64,000 nucleotides of DNA from Albugo candida. Lineage: Eukaryota > Oomycota > Peronosporomycetes > Albuginales. Position 1 is the stretch's first letter; each line of letters starts with the position of its first letter. The DNA lies in the NCBI GenBank assembly GCA_040437565.1, contig JBDOQK010000017.1, forward strand, positions 1-64,000, given 5' to 3'. Position numbers and translations under genes: made by a program. Shown piece by piece: positions 23,191-33,470 of this stretch. Under the pieces are notes generated by a model. That model was not told the DNA's origin. It saw nothing but the letters and a program-made list of their open reading frames with translations, and searched no databases.

Positions 23191-25892
23191 ATCGGGTAAA
23201 AATTTCACTTGCTCACTTATCACATCCTGTAGAACTACCTAACGAACAAGGGATGAAGACACACGGTTTCTATTCCAGAATCGCATCCTTAAAAGATCAA
23301 TAATACTTGATTCCACCTTGGATTGATCTTGCGTTGCTTGCTGTAATCATCGCAGACTACCTAGTTTTCAATTGGGGAAACTTTTCGTTTTGTGCGATCT
23401 ACAGGTTTGCACACTCTAAAAACCTCATGAATTATCACGGTGGAGGTCAAGTAGAAATAGCATGTTTGCACAGAAAAAATACTAGTCACGAGCAAGCTTC
23501 GCTTGAAACCAGCCAGTTTGTTGGCTACCCCATGCAGAATATCATAGCTTACAAATTGAGAAGCGATTAAAAAAATGTTGGGACCAATATTTGTGCATGA
23601 GGGAATCTTTAAATACCGTGTCATATTAAATGTCATATCTTATTGAGCTTTTCACTTCGTGGTGTGATAACATGGACTTGAGTTTGAAATCTTGTGGAGA
23701 CGAGATCAAGCCACGAACAATCGAATGGAGCGGATTGATGTAATTTGTTGGGAGAGAAGCAGTTCGATCGATGCCTTGACTGATTGCAAACATGATGCCA
23801 TACGTTTTGCTCGTACGGAAACATGCGAATAACATTCTCATAGGCGGATGAGGATATCGATTTCATCTCACCACAAAAATCTTTTTTGCAGTTTAATCTG
23901 AAAGTGTTTGCCTTTGAAGTGTTGAGAAGACAAATAGAGTGCAAAATCGTTTTGCTTGGGTATGCGCCAACTCCGAATGATGAGCTATGAAGTGCCAAAC
24001 ATTTCTCACACTGGAAAGAAGCTATTCACCCGCTAATGCTTCTGAATTTATGACTTAGAAGTTGACCTCAGCGGTTTAATATGAATTTGATTTATGTTTA
24101 GTTGGTCGATCGAAATTATTTTTTCACATTGTTCATGAAATTTGTCAACTGAATTGCTTTCTTTCATTGTTTTCCCGTTCGAAGGGTTCATCATGACACT
24201 GTCCATTTCGATTGATAATCGGGAGATGCCATATTTCCAGTATAGATGTCTGCGATATAGGCGTTGGAAAAGACACATATTTGGTTTTATCGGATTACAA
24301 ATTGCAGAGTTTTCTGGTGTTGCAAAATGGGTCACAAAAGATTCAAGAAACGTATTGGGGCGTCTGATCAAATAAATAGGTGCATTTTCGGTTGTTCGCA
24401 ACTAACACGATTCGATCGACGCCGATTACAACTATAAGGCAAACCCGACAACTCTCTGCGTTACTGTCGGTCATTTCTAAGAGACCAGTACTAGCAAAAG
24501 CCGATTCTCAATTTCTCGAGCCCTTTCCATTGGTTTTAACAGCCAAGGATTGAAGGAAGAATGCAATACAAAGAGTTTTGCATAGCCATATATTGTTTTT
24601 GGTGACAAAAACGTGTCAACGTGGCGTGGAATTGATTGGCTATGGGTACTTGTGTGCCTTTCCGTGTTTTTACGATTCGATAATGGGAACACTGACTGAT
24701 TCGACGAAACGTATGGTATGTATGAGCGATGACTACCCTCGGATGCATCAAGGGCTGTAGGTGAACAATGCTAACTATAATTTGTTGTGTGAGCTTGCGA
24801 TGTTCTTGTGTAAAAACATAGATAGCTGCTGAGGGAATAGAATCGTTACCCGTGTTGTTTTTCTCTCTGTTTGTGAGACTGCTTCGTTCGTGACAACGCT
24901 GCATCTTCATCTCTTTGACTACAGACGTGTGATACAGGCCGAATGTATATAATGCTGATAATCTACGTCCAAGGTCAGCACAGGACTCACTTATGACAAA
25001 ATGATTTCCAGCAGTGAGAAAGTTAAAATCAACTCGGAACCCATTCTGGATTCGAACATTCGCATGCGGGAACTGCAGCAATGAAGCTGGGTGTGCGCTG
25101 TTTTTACGCAAGTGTATCGAAGTCAACATATTGACGCAACGGAAGCATTATCTATTTATCATAAAATACGTATAAACTGATTGAATGCTTGAAAGGTGAT
25201 CAACAAGCTTTCGTCAAAATACTTCGCGGTAGCAGACATATACACCTTTGCAAACGCGACTCAACGTGATGTACATTGGCATTCATACACTAGGAAGCTC
25301 GATAGTCGTATTCAAATTGTCATGAAAGAAGCACGCATATCGCTCAGTAGTACCTCGTCAGCTACCTCTGCACTGGTACCTGCACCAAAGTGTGGTGAAC
25401 AATGACTTGAGTGTGATTTCTGTCGCAAATCCATGAGCAACAGCCAACCTTGATAAGCAAAGCAAACTGATGAACGTAGAGTTTTACAAGATGACATCAG
25501 ACGCATGCGTTCGTTCGTTCTGACATTTAGTTGTTCCGTTCATTATCAAATGAGAGTTTGCTAGCCGCACGGCTACAAAGAAAAATAGCTACTAAACTAA
25601 AAGGTGTGGAAAGTGTTGGTCTATATGTCGTAGTATACGTTTGATAGCAACATTTCTGCAGTGCTCATTATGAGTGACACATTCACAAAAGGTTCAGTCA
25701 AACATGAGTTCTACAAGATCCAAAATTGCCAGAAATAAAAGCTTTGATCTATTCGTAACTCTGCTTTCATCCCTTTCTCAATGAGTACATTTCATTTTGT
25801 GTGTCAAATGGCTATGCGGCTGATGAATGAGGCAATTCCACATTGACTCCATATTTTGATACCCTCCACATATTCCCCAAAGTTCATTCTAA
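23191..25892. other. No recognised gene between the Copia fossil and the gene island
   Basis: Minus-strand frames at 23633-23998 (121 codons), 24048-24401 (117 codons) and 24536-25129 (197 codons) are the longest. The first two faintly resemble decayed Copia pieces. The 197-codon frame has no known motif, but it is long for this AT-rich DNA. A plus-strand frame lies at 25196-25405. None is joined by a clear splice pattern. Confidence 0.4.
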
Positions 25893-26387
25893 TGTCGGTC
25901 TCGTCCGTAATGACACGCACATCCATTCAAGTGAGGCGGTCTTCCAATTGCAACATGAAACTTTTTATAACTTTTTTATAGCTTTATAGAGATTGTCTGC
26001 GTCTCGCTAAACACATTGGAGGCTCTGTGGGTTGTAATCAATGCCAAAGACTCTATCTAATAGCTGACTCGTAGAGCAAAAAAGGACTTGCGATCAAAGA
26101 GCTCGTACGAAGAGAATTTGACAAAGGGAAGAGAGAAACGGATCCGGAGAAAATCGAGATGTTGAAAGGAAAGTAAGTGGAGCTATTTCGAATGTAAACA
26201 GATTGCTGAGTGCGTCACAGTGCAGTAAGAGGCTTGAGTAATTATTTAGTGATGGCAAACGCGAGGTTGCGAATGTTGTTTTCTGGTTTACAGCTTCTAA
26301 TGATGTTTTACTTTTAGCAAAGACAAAGGAATGAAAAATGCGATGAAATCAGACGCGCCTCAGGAAGCAGAGTATCGCGAAATCTAA
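25893..26387 (+). CDS. LYR-motif (Complex1_LYR) family protein
   Basis: Five exons give a 90-residue protein: 25893-25907, 25982-26026, 26075-26172, 26221-26265 and 26318-26387, with introns of 48-74 nt, all GT-AG. The tripeptide LYR stands right after the first exon (LYRDCLRLAKHI). It is followed by a basic helical part (KELVRREFDKGKRETDPEKI) and NAVRGLSNYLVMANAS. LYR proteins are small helical mitochondrial proteins that act in Fe-S cluster delivery or respiratory complex assembly, often with acyl carrier protein. Residues 1-90 cover a whole family member. I cannot assign the subfamily (SDHAF, LYRM4 or other). The second exon boundary could shift by a few bases. An initiating exon of only 15 nt makes the start less sure than the rest. 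Confidence 0.75.
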
Positions 26388-26551
26388 GAGTATTAGCCTC
26401 AATATGTTTTAGTAAACGTATGACGCGCTTGTTCTCGTCTGTAGACTTTGTATCAGCTTAATATCTCACGAGTTGACATCTTTTTTCATTGACATATAAA
26501 TGACGAAATACTTTCGAGGCACAAAGTTTTCGCCAATCACTCGATACAAAA

Positions 26552-26995
26552 ATGCATAAAGAACGCTGTCCGCAGAGGTAAGGCTCCTTCTGTCATTGCT
26601 GAGGCATCGACAATGAGATGAAAAGAATTTAATCTGTCAGTATCGATGAAGCGAATCGCTCGGTGTGGGCGAAATTGTTTCTATTCACAGGCTTAATGAT
26701 AACTCTTCCTCTTGGGACTTTTTTTCTAATGGCAAAAGGAATCGCTCGAGGTACCAATTCTCAGCTTTTGACCGCTCCAATATGCTTATCAACAAGCTTG
26801 CGATAGATTGGAAACACTCAGAAATGTGGAGGTAGGTGACCTGTTTCATTGTCATTACTCTCACCTCATTTGCTATGTCGTAGCGGCTTTGCTGCCGTCT
26901 TTATGGTGAATATTGTGATTGTCGCGTACATTGTATCCGCCTGGTTTGAAGAGGACAACAGTTCAGGCAGATTGCATGCAAAGAAAACCCAATAA
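26552..26995 (+). CDS. VMA21: V-ATPase assembly factor VMA21
   Basis: Four exons (26552-26577, 26641-26750, 26807-26831, 26884-26995) encode 90 residues; the introns are 63, 56 and 52 nt. The protein has two membrane segments. The first contains KLFLFTGLMITLPLGTFF and the second MVNIVIVAYIVSAWF, followed by an acidic EED and a Lys-rich tail ending KKTQ. This order and the spacing match yeast Vma21, an ER membrane protein that helps assemble the V0 sector of the vacuolar ATPase. The 25-nt third exon (WKHSEMW) is needed to keep the frame and link the two helices. The last part (26851-26995) is duplicated at 27255-27399 by the assembly overlap. The SAICAR synthase gene follows on the same strand within a few bases to about 85 bases. 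Confidence 0.85.
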
Positions 26996-27558
26996 ATAAT
27001 GAAATACAATCTCTTCCACTTTCCCCATGCAATTGTGTACAGCGCCACACCACGTATTTCCAACCAGCCATTTCGCCTCATGGAACAACTGACGCAACAT
27101 ATCACTCCGCATGTAAATTTAGAAGATTGTATCACATCTACATCGTTGGAATCTNNNNNNNNNNNNNNNNNNNNNNNNNNNNNNNNNNNNNNNNNNNNNN
27201 NNNNNNNNNNNNNNNNNNNNNNNNNNNNNNNNNNNNNNNNNNNNNNNNNNNNNNGTCATTACTCTCACCTCATTTGCTATGTCGTAGCGGCTTTGCTGCC
27301 GTCTTTATGGTGAATATTGTGATTGTCGCGTACATTGTATCCGCCTGGTTTGAAGAGGACAACAGTTCAGGCAGATTGCATGCAAAGAAAACCCAATAAA
27401 TAATGAAATACAATCTCTTCCACTTTCCCCATGCAATTGTGTACAGCGCCACACCACGTATTTCCAACCAGCCATTTCGCCTCATGGAACAACTGACGCA
27501 ACATATCACTCCGCATGTAAATTTAGAAGATTGTATCACATCTACATCGTTGGAATCT
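26851..27558. other. 100-N gap (27155-27254) with 304-bp identical flanks
   Basis: Bases 26851-27154 recur identically at 27255-27558. The repeated part covers the VMA21 3' end and the 5' end of the next gene, so both appear twice although the genome probably has one. Confidence 0.9.
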
Positions 27559-29095
27559 TTGCAGAGTCAGCTTCCTCCATTCACTCGTCACTCCGGCAAA
27601 GTCCGTGACATTTATCGCTTCTCAGATTGCATTCTACTCATTGCAACTGATCGCCAAAGCGCGTTCGACCGTGTATTAGCTTCCATCCCGTACAAAGGCC
27701 GTGTGCTCACATTGACGAGTTTATATTGGTTCGACCAGACCAAGCATATCATTCCGAATCATGTACTTGCATCTCCACATCCATCCGTTATCGTTGGTAA
27801 AATCTGTCGGGTCTTTCCTGTGGAATTTGTTGTTCGTGGATACATCACCGGAAGCACAAGTACGTCAATGTGGACACATTACGCGAATGGATGTCGCGAG
27901 TATTGTGGTCATCTGCTTGAGGATGGGTACGTACAGCATCAAAAATTACATCACAACCTCGTGACGCCAACCACCAAAGACGACAGTCACGATGAGCTCA
28001 TTTCAGCTCGGGAAATTGTCGCTTCCAAAAGAATGAAACAAAGTGAGTGGGATTACTGTTGTAAGAAAGCATTAGAGCTTTTCGCGTACGGGCAACAACG
28101 AGCACAAGAGCGTGGGCTTATCCTCNNNNNNNNNNNNNNNNNNNNNNNNNNNNNNNNNNNNNNNNNNNNNNNNNNNNNNNNNNNNNNNNNNNNNNNNNNN
28201 NNNNNNNNNNNNNNNNNNNNNNNNNTACTCATTGCAACTGATCGCCAAAGCGCGTTCGACCGTGTATTAGCTTCCATCCCGTACAAAGGCCGTGTGCTCA
28301 CATTGACGAGTTTATATTGGTTCGACCAGACCAAGCATATCATTCCGAATCATGTACTTGCATCTCCACATCCATCCGTTATCGTTGGTAAAATCTGTCG
28401 GGTCTTTCCTGTGGAATTTGTTGTTCGTGGATACATCACCGGAAGCACAAGTACGTCAATGTGGACACATTACGCGAATGGATGTCGCGAGTATTGTGGT
28501 CATCTGCTTGAGGATGGGTACGTACAGCATCAAAAATTACATCACAACCTCGTGACGCCAACCACCAAAGACGACAGTCACGATGAGCTCATTTCAGCTC
28601 GGGAAATTGTCGCTTCCAAAAGAATGAAACAAAGTGAGTGGGATTACTGTTGTAAGAAAGCATTAGAGCTTTTCGCGTACGGGCAACAACGAGCACAAGA
28701 GCGTGGGCTTATCCTCGTCGATACAAAGTATGAGTTTGGAATCGATGATACAGGCACCATCCTCGTTGTGGATGAGATGCATACGCCCGACTCGAGTCGA
28801 TTTTGGCTCCAGAAATCGTATGAAGAGTGTATGCGGCTCGGAATCGCACCTGAAAGTATCGATAAAGAGTTTTTGAGGGTGTGGTTCACACAAAGATGCG
28901 ATCCGTATAGTGCGGAGACGCTACCGGAAGCTCCTTCGGAGCTCGTGACGGAGCTTTCCAGTCGATATATTCTCTTATTTGAACTCATAACGGGTCAGAA
29001 ATTTGATTTTCCAAAGGGTTTGCGACAGAGCGTGTCGTGTGAGAAGGAATTGCTTGAAAGGGTTGAGAAGTACTTTAAAAATGACATTTGCTTGT
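27484..29095 (+). CDS. SAICAR synthase (phosphoribosylaminoimidazole-succinocarboxamide synthase)
   Basis: This enzyme joins CAIR with aspartate using ATP in purine synthesis. The family blocks are all present: GKVRDIYRFSD, ATDRQSAFD, KGRVLTLTSLYWF, RGYITGSTSTSMW, DTKYEFGID and DEMHTPDSSRFW. The gene has no introns. An N block and a 491-bp repeat lie inside it; together they are 591 bases, a multiple of three, so the window shows a falsely long open frame (564 codons). Removing the artefact gives 367 residues from an ATG at 27403 or 340 from the ATG at 27484. I prefer 27484: the upstream ATG is 3 bases after the VMA21 stop, and the extra 27 residues precede the family's usual start. Confidence 0.92.
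27635..28716. other. 100-N gap (28126-28225) with 491-bp identical flanks
   Basis: Bases 27635-28125 recur at 28226-28716, all within the SAICAR synthase gene. A true duplication would repeat catalytic blocks inside one enzyme, which makes an unmerged overlap far more likely. Confidence 0.92.
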
Positions 29096-29376
29096 GATTT
29101 TTTGAATTTTGTGNNNNNNNNNNNNNNNNNNNNNNNNNNNNNNNNNNNNNNNNNNNNNNNNNNNNNNNNNNNNNNNNNNNNNNNNNNNNNNNNNNNNNNN
29201 NNNNNNNNNNNNNGAGCTTTCCAGTCGATATATTCTCTTATTTGAACTCATAACGGGTCAGAAATTTGATTTTCCAAAGGGTTTGCGACAGAGCGTGTCG
29301 TGTGAGAAGGAATTGCTTGAAAGGGTTGAGAAGTACTTTAAAAATGACATTTGCTTGTGATTTTTTGAATTTTGTG
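28951..29376. other. 100-N gap (29114-29213) with 163-bp identical flanks
   Basis: Bases 28951-29113 recur at 29214-29376, so the last 49 codons of SAICAR synthase appear a second time without the rest of the gene. Confidence 0.9.
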
Positions 29377-29602
29377 AAGTGTGTTTTTTTTGATTCTGAT
29401 TGTCCGCGAGGAAACAAATCAGTGTGATGAGGTTGTTTGTGTAAAGAGGCGTTGGAATTCGGTTTGATAGTTGCAATCTGAAAAGCGTTGCGTGCGCTAT
29501 AAAGCAATGAAAAAGTTGCTGATTTTCTCTTTGAGACATTTTGAAACGTGCGTTAAGTTAAGAGTCAGTTATGCAACGCCAATTGATCAGTTAAGAACAT
29601 GA

Positions 29603-30245
29603 ATGATCACTGTGTTTACAATGAGTTCAATGAGCCGCAGATGGTGCCTTCTTTCTACTTTTGGGCAACAATGGAGCGCTACTAGGAGCAAATCAGTAAA
29701 ATGGTATTCCGCATCGTCTTCATCGACTGTTGGAATTCAGAGGAACGAGAGACGCAGGAGAGAACTTCCTCCGCCATTGAAAATTGTAGAGTGTCTATCA
29801 CTTATCAAGATGTTCTGAATCACACAATTACATTTGTAGACCGAAGCAGCAGCCGATCGAATACGCGATTTGATGGCAAAGAAACCGGAAGCAGTTGGCA
29901 TTCGTTTAGGCGTTCGAACACGTAATGTGGACCCGTTGAAATGAAACATGGTTTTAACGCTTTGACATTAGGAGGATGCAATGGGCTTTCCTACACAATG
30001 AATTATGCGGATCGGAAGGCTCCCATGGAGGAAGAAGTAAAGGACAAAGGCGTTTGCGTGTTTGTAGAGCCGAAAGCGCTCTTTCACGTTGTAGGCACAA
30101 CAATGGATTTCCACGTACGTTAACCTGCCAGCAATACACCAAACTTATTTGACTCTGACAGACATCGCCATTGGGATCGGAGTTTGTGTTTGAGAATCCA
30201 AATGCAAAAGGAAGTTGTGGATGCGGAGAGAGTTTTAATGTGTGA
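29603..30245 (+). CDS. Mitochondrial A-type Fe-S carrier, ISCA1/HesB family
   Basis: Four exons (29603-29785, 29840-29921, 29972-30114, 30162-30245) give 163 residues; a second in-frame ATG at 29621 gives 157. The first 60 or so residues are Ser/Arg-rich with almost no acidic residues, like a mitochondrial presequence. The conserved domain follows: AAADRIRDLM, GIRLGVRTRGCNGLSY, VFVEPKALFHVVGTTMDF, and SEFVFENPN with the C-terminal CGCGESF. The three family cysteines (GCNG and CGCG) are present, and these bind the cluster in bacterial IscA and human ISCA1, which help make 4Fe-4S proteins. The gene ends 34 bases from the convergent gene on the other strand. Confidence 0.9.
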
Positions 30246-30279
30246 CACATGAATTGTGTCAAGAATGGGATTGGCTTTA

Positions 30280-31261
30280 TTATGCTATTTCGACACTGTC
30301 TTGTTGACTCTTACATGAGATCGATTGTCCTTTCCCGTACATTGCAAATTCCGCAGCAGAAAGAGGAGGAATGTGACTCGTGGTCGTGTACTCTACTGCA
30401 TCATCTCCTAGAATAAAATGAGTGGCACTCAAATCTGCTCAGACGTCGTGTTTAGTGTTTGCAAGTGAAGTTAAACACAGCTCGTACCTTTTTTTCGGTC
30501 AAATGTCGACGTCACCGCCATATTTAATTTTGATTTGTCGGAAAAACTGCTTTTCGACTCTGACATATAACCAATCGTATCATTCCACGAGATACTATGT
30601 GACGGGTGACCGCAGGAACGCTGCCGCACTTGGTCTCGGAATGCGATGGCTTCCTTTGCAGCTATGGGGTCGTACTGGTACACTGCTTGTGATTCAGAGG
30701 ACGGCTTGACTGTGTCATATCCCATGATAACCGCTCCATTCCCTTCATTTGGTTTTCGGCCCGGCACCAGCACGGTCCGAGGCTCGGTCCCATGTACTCC
30801 AATTTGCTGATTTGATGTGTTGAAATCTCGTGCTTTTCCATCGCCAAAGTGAACGCTGTCTTTCACTCGAGTGAAACGTGAACGATTTATGCTGAGGTCA
30901 CTCTCACTATGCTTTTGATTCATTGCCGTCAGACTGCTCTCATACTTTATTTGATCGTATCCTAATATCACGGAGTCGTGAGGCCACATGTTGGCACTTT
31001 GGGCCATGATCAGGAGTGCATTTTTCTCATCTTCACGAGAATTCGTTATTTATGTCNNNNNNNNNNNNNNNNNNNNNNNNNNNNNNNNNNNNNNNNNNNN
31101 NNNNNNNNNNNNNNNNNNNNNNNNNNNNNNNNNNNNNNNNNNNNNNNNNNNNNNNNCTCACTATGCTTTTGATTCATTGCCGTCAGACTGCTCTCATACT
31201 TTATTTGATCGTATCCTAATATCACGGAGTCGTGAGGCCACATGTTGGCACTTTGGGCCAT
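30280..31261 (-). CDS. Short-repeat protein of unknown function, possibly axonemal
   Basis: Two exons on the minus strand: the main one starts at ATG 31261 (31007 in the first overlap copy) and ends at 30488. A 53-nt intron follows, then 30280-30434; the product has 224 residues. A loose motif recurs about five times, with the form hydrophobic-G-x-D followed by an aromatic and Ser/Thr residues: SVILGYDQIKYESS, SVHFGDGKARDFNTS, AVIMGYDTVKPSSES, ISWNDTIGYMSES and HFILGDDAVEYTTTS. Some ciliary microtubule inner proteins carry similar short repeats, but that link is inference. No signal peptide or membrane segment is visible. An N block with a 154-bp overlap falls in the 5' part. Without the intron the frame would stop early, after FDRKKGTSCV. 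Confidence 0.7.
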
Positions 31262-31310
31262 GATCAGGAGTGCATTTTTCTCATCTTCACGAGAATTCGT
31301 TATTTATGTC
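30903..31310. other. 100-N gap (31057-31156) with 154-bp identical flanks
   Basis: Bases 30903-31056 recur at 31157-31310 and repeat the start of the minus-strand repeat-protein gene and its upstream region. Confidence 0.9.
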
Positions 31311-31411
31311 TTAGAAACGTAGAAACTCGTTGATTATATGAAAATGAACAGCGTACGTTACAAGCTTCTTTCGCTTATTAATAGCTGCGCTATTCGTACA
31401 AATGATTGAAT

Positions 31412-32260
31412 TTAACCCAATGTGAGAGCGATCCCAAATTTATGTCCGTCACCATCAAAATTCTTCGCATCGATCGATGTGCTCGTTGCCAAAGACACAA
31501 AAGGTCGAAGTTTTTGAATAAGTGCCAATGAGATGTGACCATTGGATTCCACTTTGCCTGCATACTCAGTCCAAGGATCCGCTAAATAGCGACCTCCAAC
31601 CGTAAGAGTGTTGGCGCCAGACTTGACGTCATAGTTGAAAAGAGCCGAGTAGATCGTACGAAGGGAGGCACGATGGTGGAACGATCCGACAAGTGATGAA
31701 AACTTGTTTTTTGTTTGTAATGTGGCAGCATACTCAAAATCAGTATAACTGATAGCAACATTGTGATCCACCAATTCGTTCTTTTCCAAACCAAATCCAA
31801 CTTGTGCACCAATGCGATAGTTATCTTTTTGAAAGATTCCAGATTGATACACCACCCTTTTTCCAATATCGAGCTGTCCATCCACTGCAAAATTGTCCTT
31901 CACGTATTCATACCCGAGAACTCCAACTCGTTTCGCAAGCGGATCCTTCACTTTTGATCCATCTTCTGTTTTTGCCGATAATTTCAACGCATGACAACCA
32001 CAATTGACGAGTTCAGCTTCCGTAGTTAGTCGTCCTTGTGTGTTCACTTGTAGTCGTTTAATGTGAAGACCCGTGTTGTAGTGCTTAAAGCTGGCAGAAA
32101 TCTTCCCTAAAATCGATTTATTCGCATTCATCTCACCTTCTGTGGTGAAAGTGACGCCATTCGATGAGGTGCTTTTGATTTTCAGCTTGCGGGAGAAGTC
32201 ATAGTCGTCTTTGAGGATATTTTCCGCAGTCTTTGCAATGTCTTTATAAAGCACAACCAT
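31412..32260 (-). CDS. Voltage-dependent anion channel (mitochondrial porin), paralogue 1
   Basis: This is a 282-residue, intron-free porin of the eukaryotic VDAC/Tom40 family, a 19-strand barrel of the mitochondrial outer membrane that passes ATP, ADP and small anions. The ATG at 32260 gives MVVLYKDIAKTAENIL, matching the usual amphipathic N-terminal helix. A farther ATG at 32305 would add 15 residues and is less likely. Typical parts are DDYDFSRKLKIKS, TLTVGGRYLADPWTEYAGKV and the C-terminal GHKFGIALTLG. It lacks the GLK tripeptide in the middle (the aligned place reads ALKLSAKTEDG). It is divergent from the second VDAC gene, with 146 bp between the start codons. Confidence 0.93.
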   Translation of the reverse strand: MVVLYKDIAKTAENILKDDYDFSRKLKIKSTSSNGVTFTTEGEMNANKSILGKISASFKHYNTGLHIKRLQVNTQGRLTTEAELVNCGCHALKLSAKTEDGSKVKDPLAKRVGVLGYEYVKDNFAVDGQLDIGKRVVYQSGIFQKDNYRIGAQVGFGLEKNELVDHNVAISYTDFEYAATLQTKNKFSSLVGSFHHRASLRTIYSALFNYDVKSGANTLTVGGRYLADPWTEYAGKVESNGHISLALIQKLRPFVSLATSTSIDAKNFDGDGHKFGIALTLG

Positions 32261-32406
32261 TCTGAATGGAGTAAAAGCTTTAATGTGTTTGTGGTCGACG
32301 TCCACTGTATGCTTTTGTCCAATAAGATCGTACCTAAGAAATATCCTAATTTATAGTGTAACATCATTTTAGGTGTGATCCCAGGGAGCTTTCGTATCCA
32401 TCGAAA
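32261..32406. promoter_or_regulatory. Shared divergent promoter of the two VDAC genes
   Basis: Only 146 bp separate the two ATG codons, so both promoters and 5' UTRs must lie here. A CCAAT sequence (TGTCCAATAAG, about 32317) and AT-rich stretches (CTAATTTATAG) are visible. Their use as elements is inference. Confidence 0.6.
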
Positions 32407-33424
32407 ATGGTCGCGGAATTATTCAAAGATTTCGGGAAAACCGCGGGCGACACGTTACGCGACGACTATGATTTCTCTCGTAAACTAAAGATCAAAACGA
32501 AATCAGAGAACGGTGTCGTATTCACAACGGNNNNNNNNNNNNNNNNNNNNNNNNNNNNNNNNNNNNNNNNNNNNNNNNNNNNNNNNNNNNNNNNNNNNNN
32601 NNNNNNNNNNNNNNNNNNNNNNNNNNNNNNACTATGATTTCTCTCGTAAACTAAAGATCAAAACGAAATCAGAGAACGGTGTCGTATTCACAACGGAGGG
32701 AGCTATGAGTGACAACAACTCGATACTCGCGAAAGTGGCCACAGGATTCACGCACGAGGGAAGTGGAATTGTTTGCAAGAAATTACAAATCTCGAGTCAG
32801 GGACGGCTTGTTACAGAAGCAGAAGTCCCCAATGTGTTGACAAAAGGGCTCAAGCTCACATTCAAACTGGAAGATGGCTCTGCGGGAAAGACCGCAAAAG
32901 TGAGTCCTATTGGAGTGCTTGGAGCAGAGTACAAACAACAACGAGCTGCATTCAGTACCGAAGCTGATTTCATCACCAGTAATGTTCGAACATCACTTGG
33001 AATCGTCCACGAAAATTTCTTGGTGGGTGGTAAGTTGGCATTCAACGTAGAAAACTCTTCTCTCGTGGAACACGATGTCGGTGCGAGTTATGTTGGATCA
33101 GATTTCGCGACCACATTGACAACAATGAAGAATTTCACGGCGTTATCAGCTTCCTTTCATCACCGTCTATCGAAAGATACAATCTATGCAGGCGTTTTGG
33201 ACTACGATTTAAAGACTGCCTCCAACACTTTGACCGTCGGAGGACGATACAGAGCCGATGTCGATACAACATTTGCAGGCAAAGTGAATTCCAATGGGTT
33301 TGTCTCATTGGCCGCAATTCAAAAAGTACGCCCGTCGGTGACACTAAGTACGAGCGTCCATTTTGACGCAAAGAATTTGGAAAGTAATGCTCATAAATTT
33401 GGAGTTGGATTGACATTAGGCTGA
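32407..33424 (+). CDS. Voltage-dependent anion channel (mitochondrial porin), paralogue 2
   Basis: This intron-free VDAC of 283 residues (after removing the 166-base artefact at 32531-32696) starts MVAELFKDFGKTAGDTL. It shares DDYDFSRKLKIK with its neighbour and carries the family's GLK motif (TKGLKLTFKLEDG), then NTLTVGGRYRADVDTTFAGK and the C terminus AHKFGVGLTLG. The N block shifts the frame in the window because 166 is not a multiple of three, so the window shows a broken gene that is probably intact. The two VDAC genes are clearly paralogues but well diverged, so the duplication is not recent. It ends 46 bp from the convergent EF-hand gene. Confidence 0.92.
32465..32696. other. 100-N gap (32531-32630) with 66-bp identical flanks
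   Basis: Bases 32465-32530 recur at 32631-32696 inside the second VDAC gene and cause an apparent frame break. Confidence 0.9.
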
Positions 33425-33470
33425 TGTAGATATCCGAGCATTCGAATACGATGCACATGGTGACATTTTT

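Noticed and set aside
24536-25129. A 197-codon minus-strand host gene
   Set aside because: No recognisable domain, no good start context and no supporting neighbours. Kept only as an unassigned frame.
27403-29095. A 564-codon SAICAR synthase with an internal repeat
   Set aside because: The extra length is an N block plus an exact 491-bp overlap that happens to total a multiple of three. Catalytic motifs would be repeated, which makes no sense for this enzyme.
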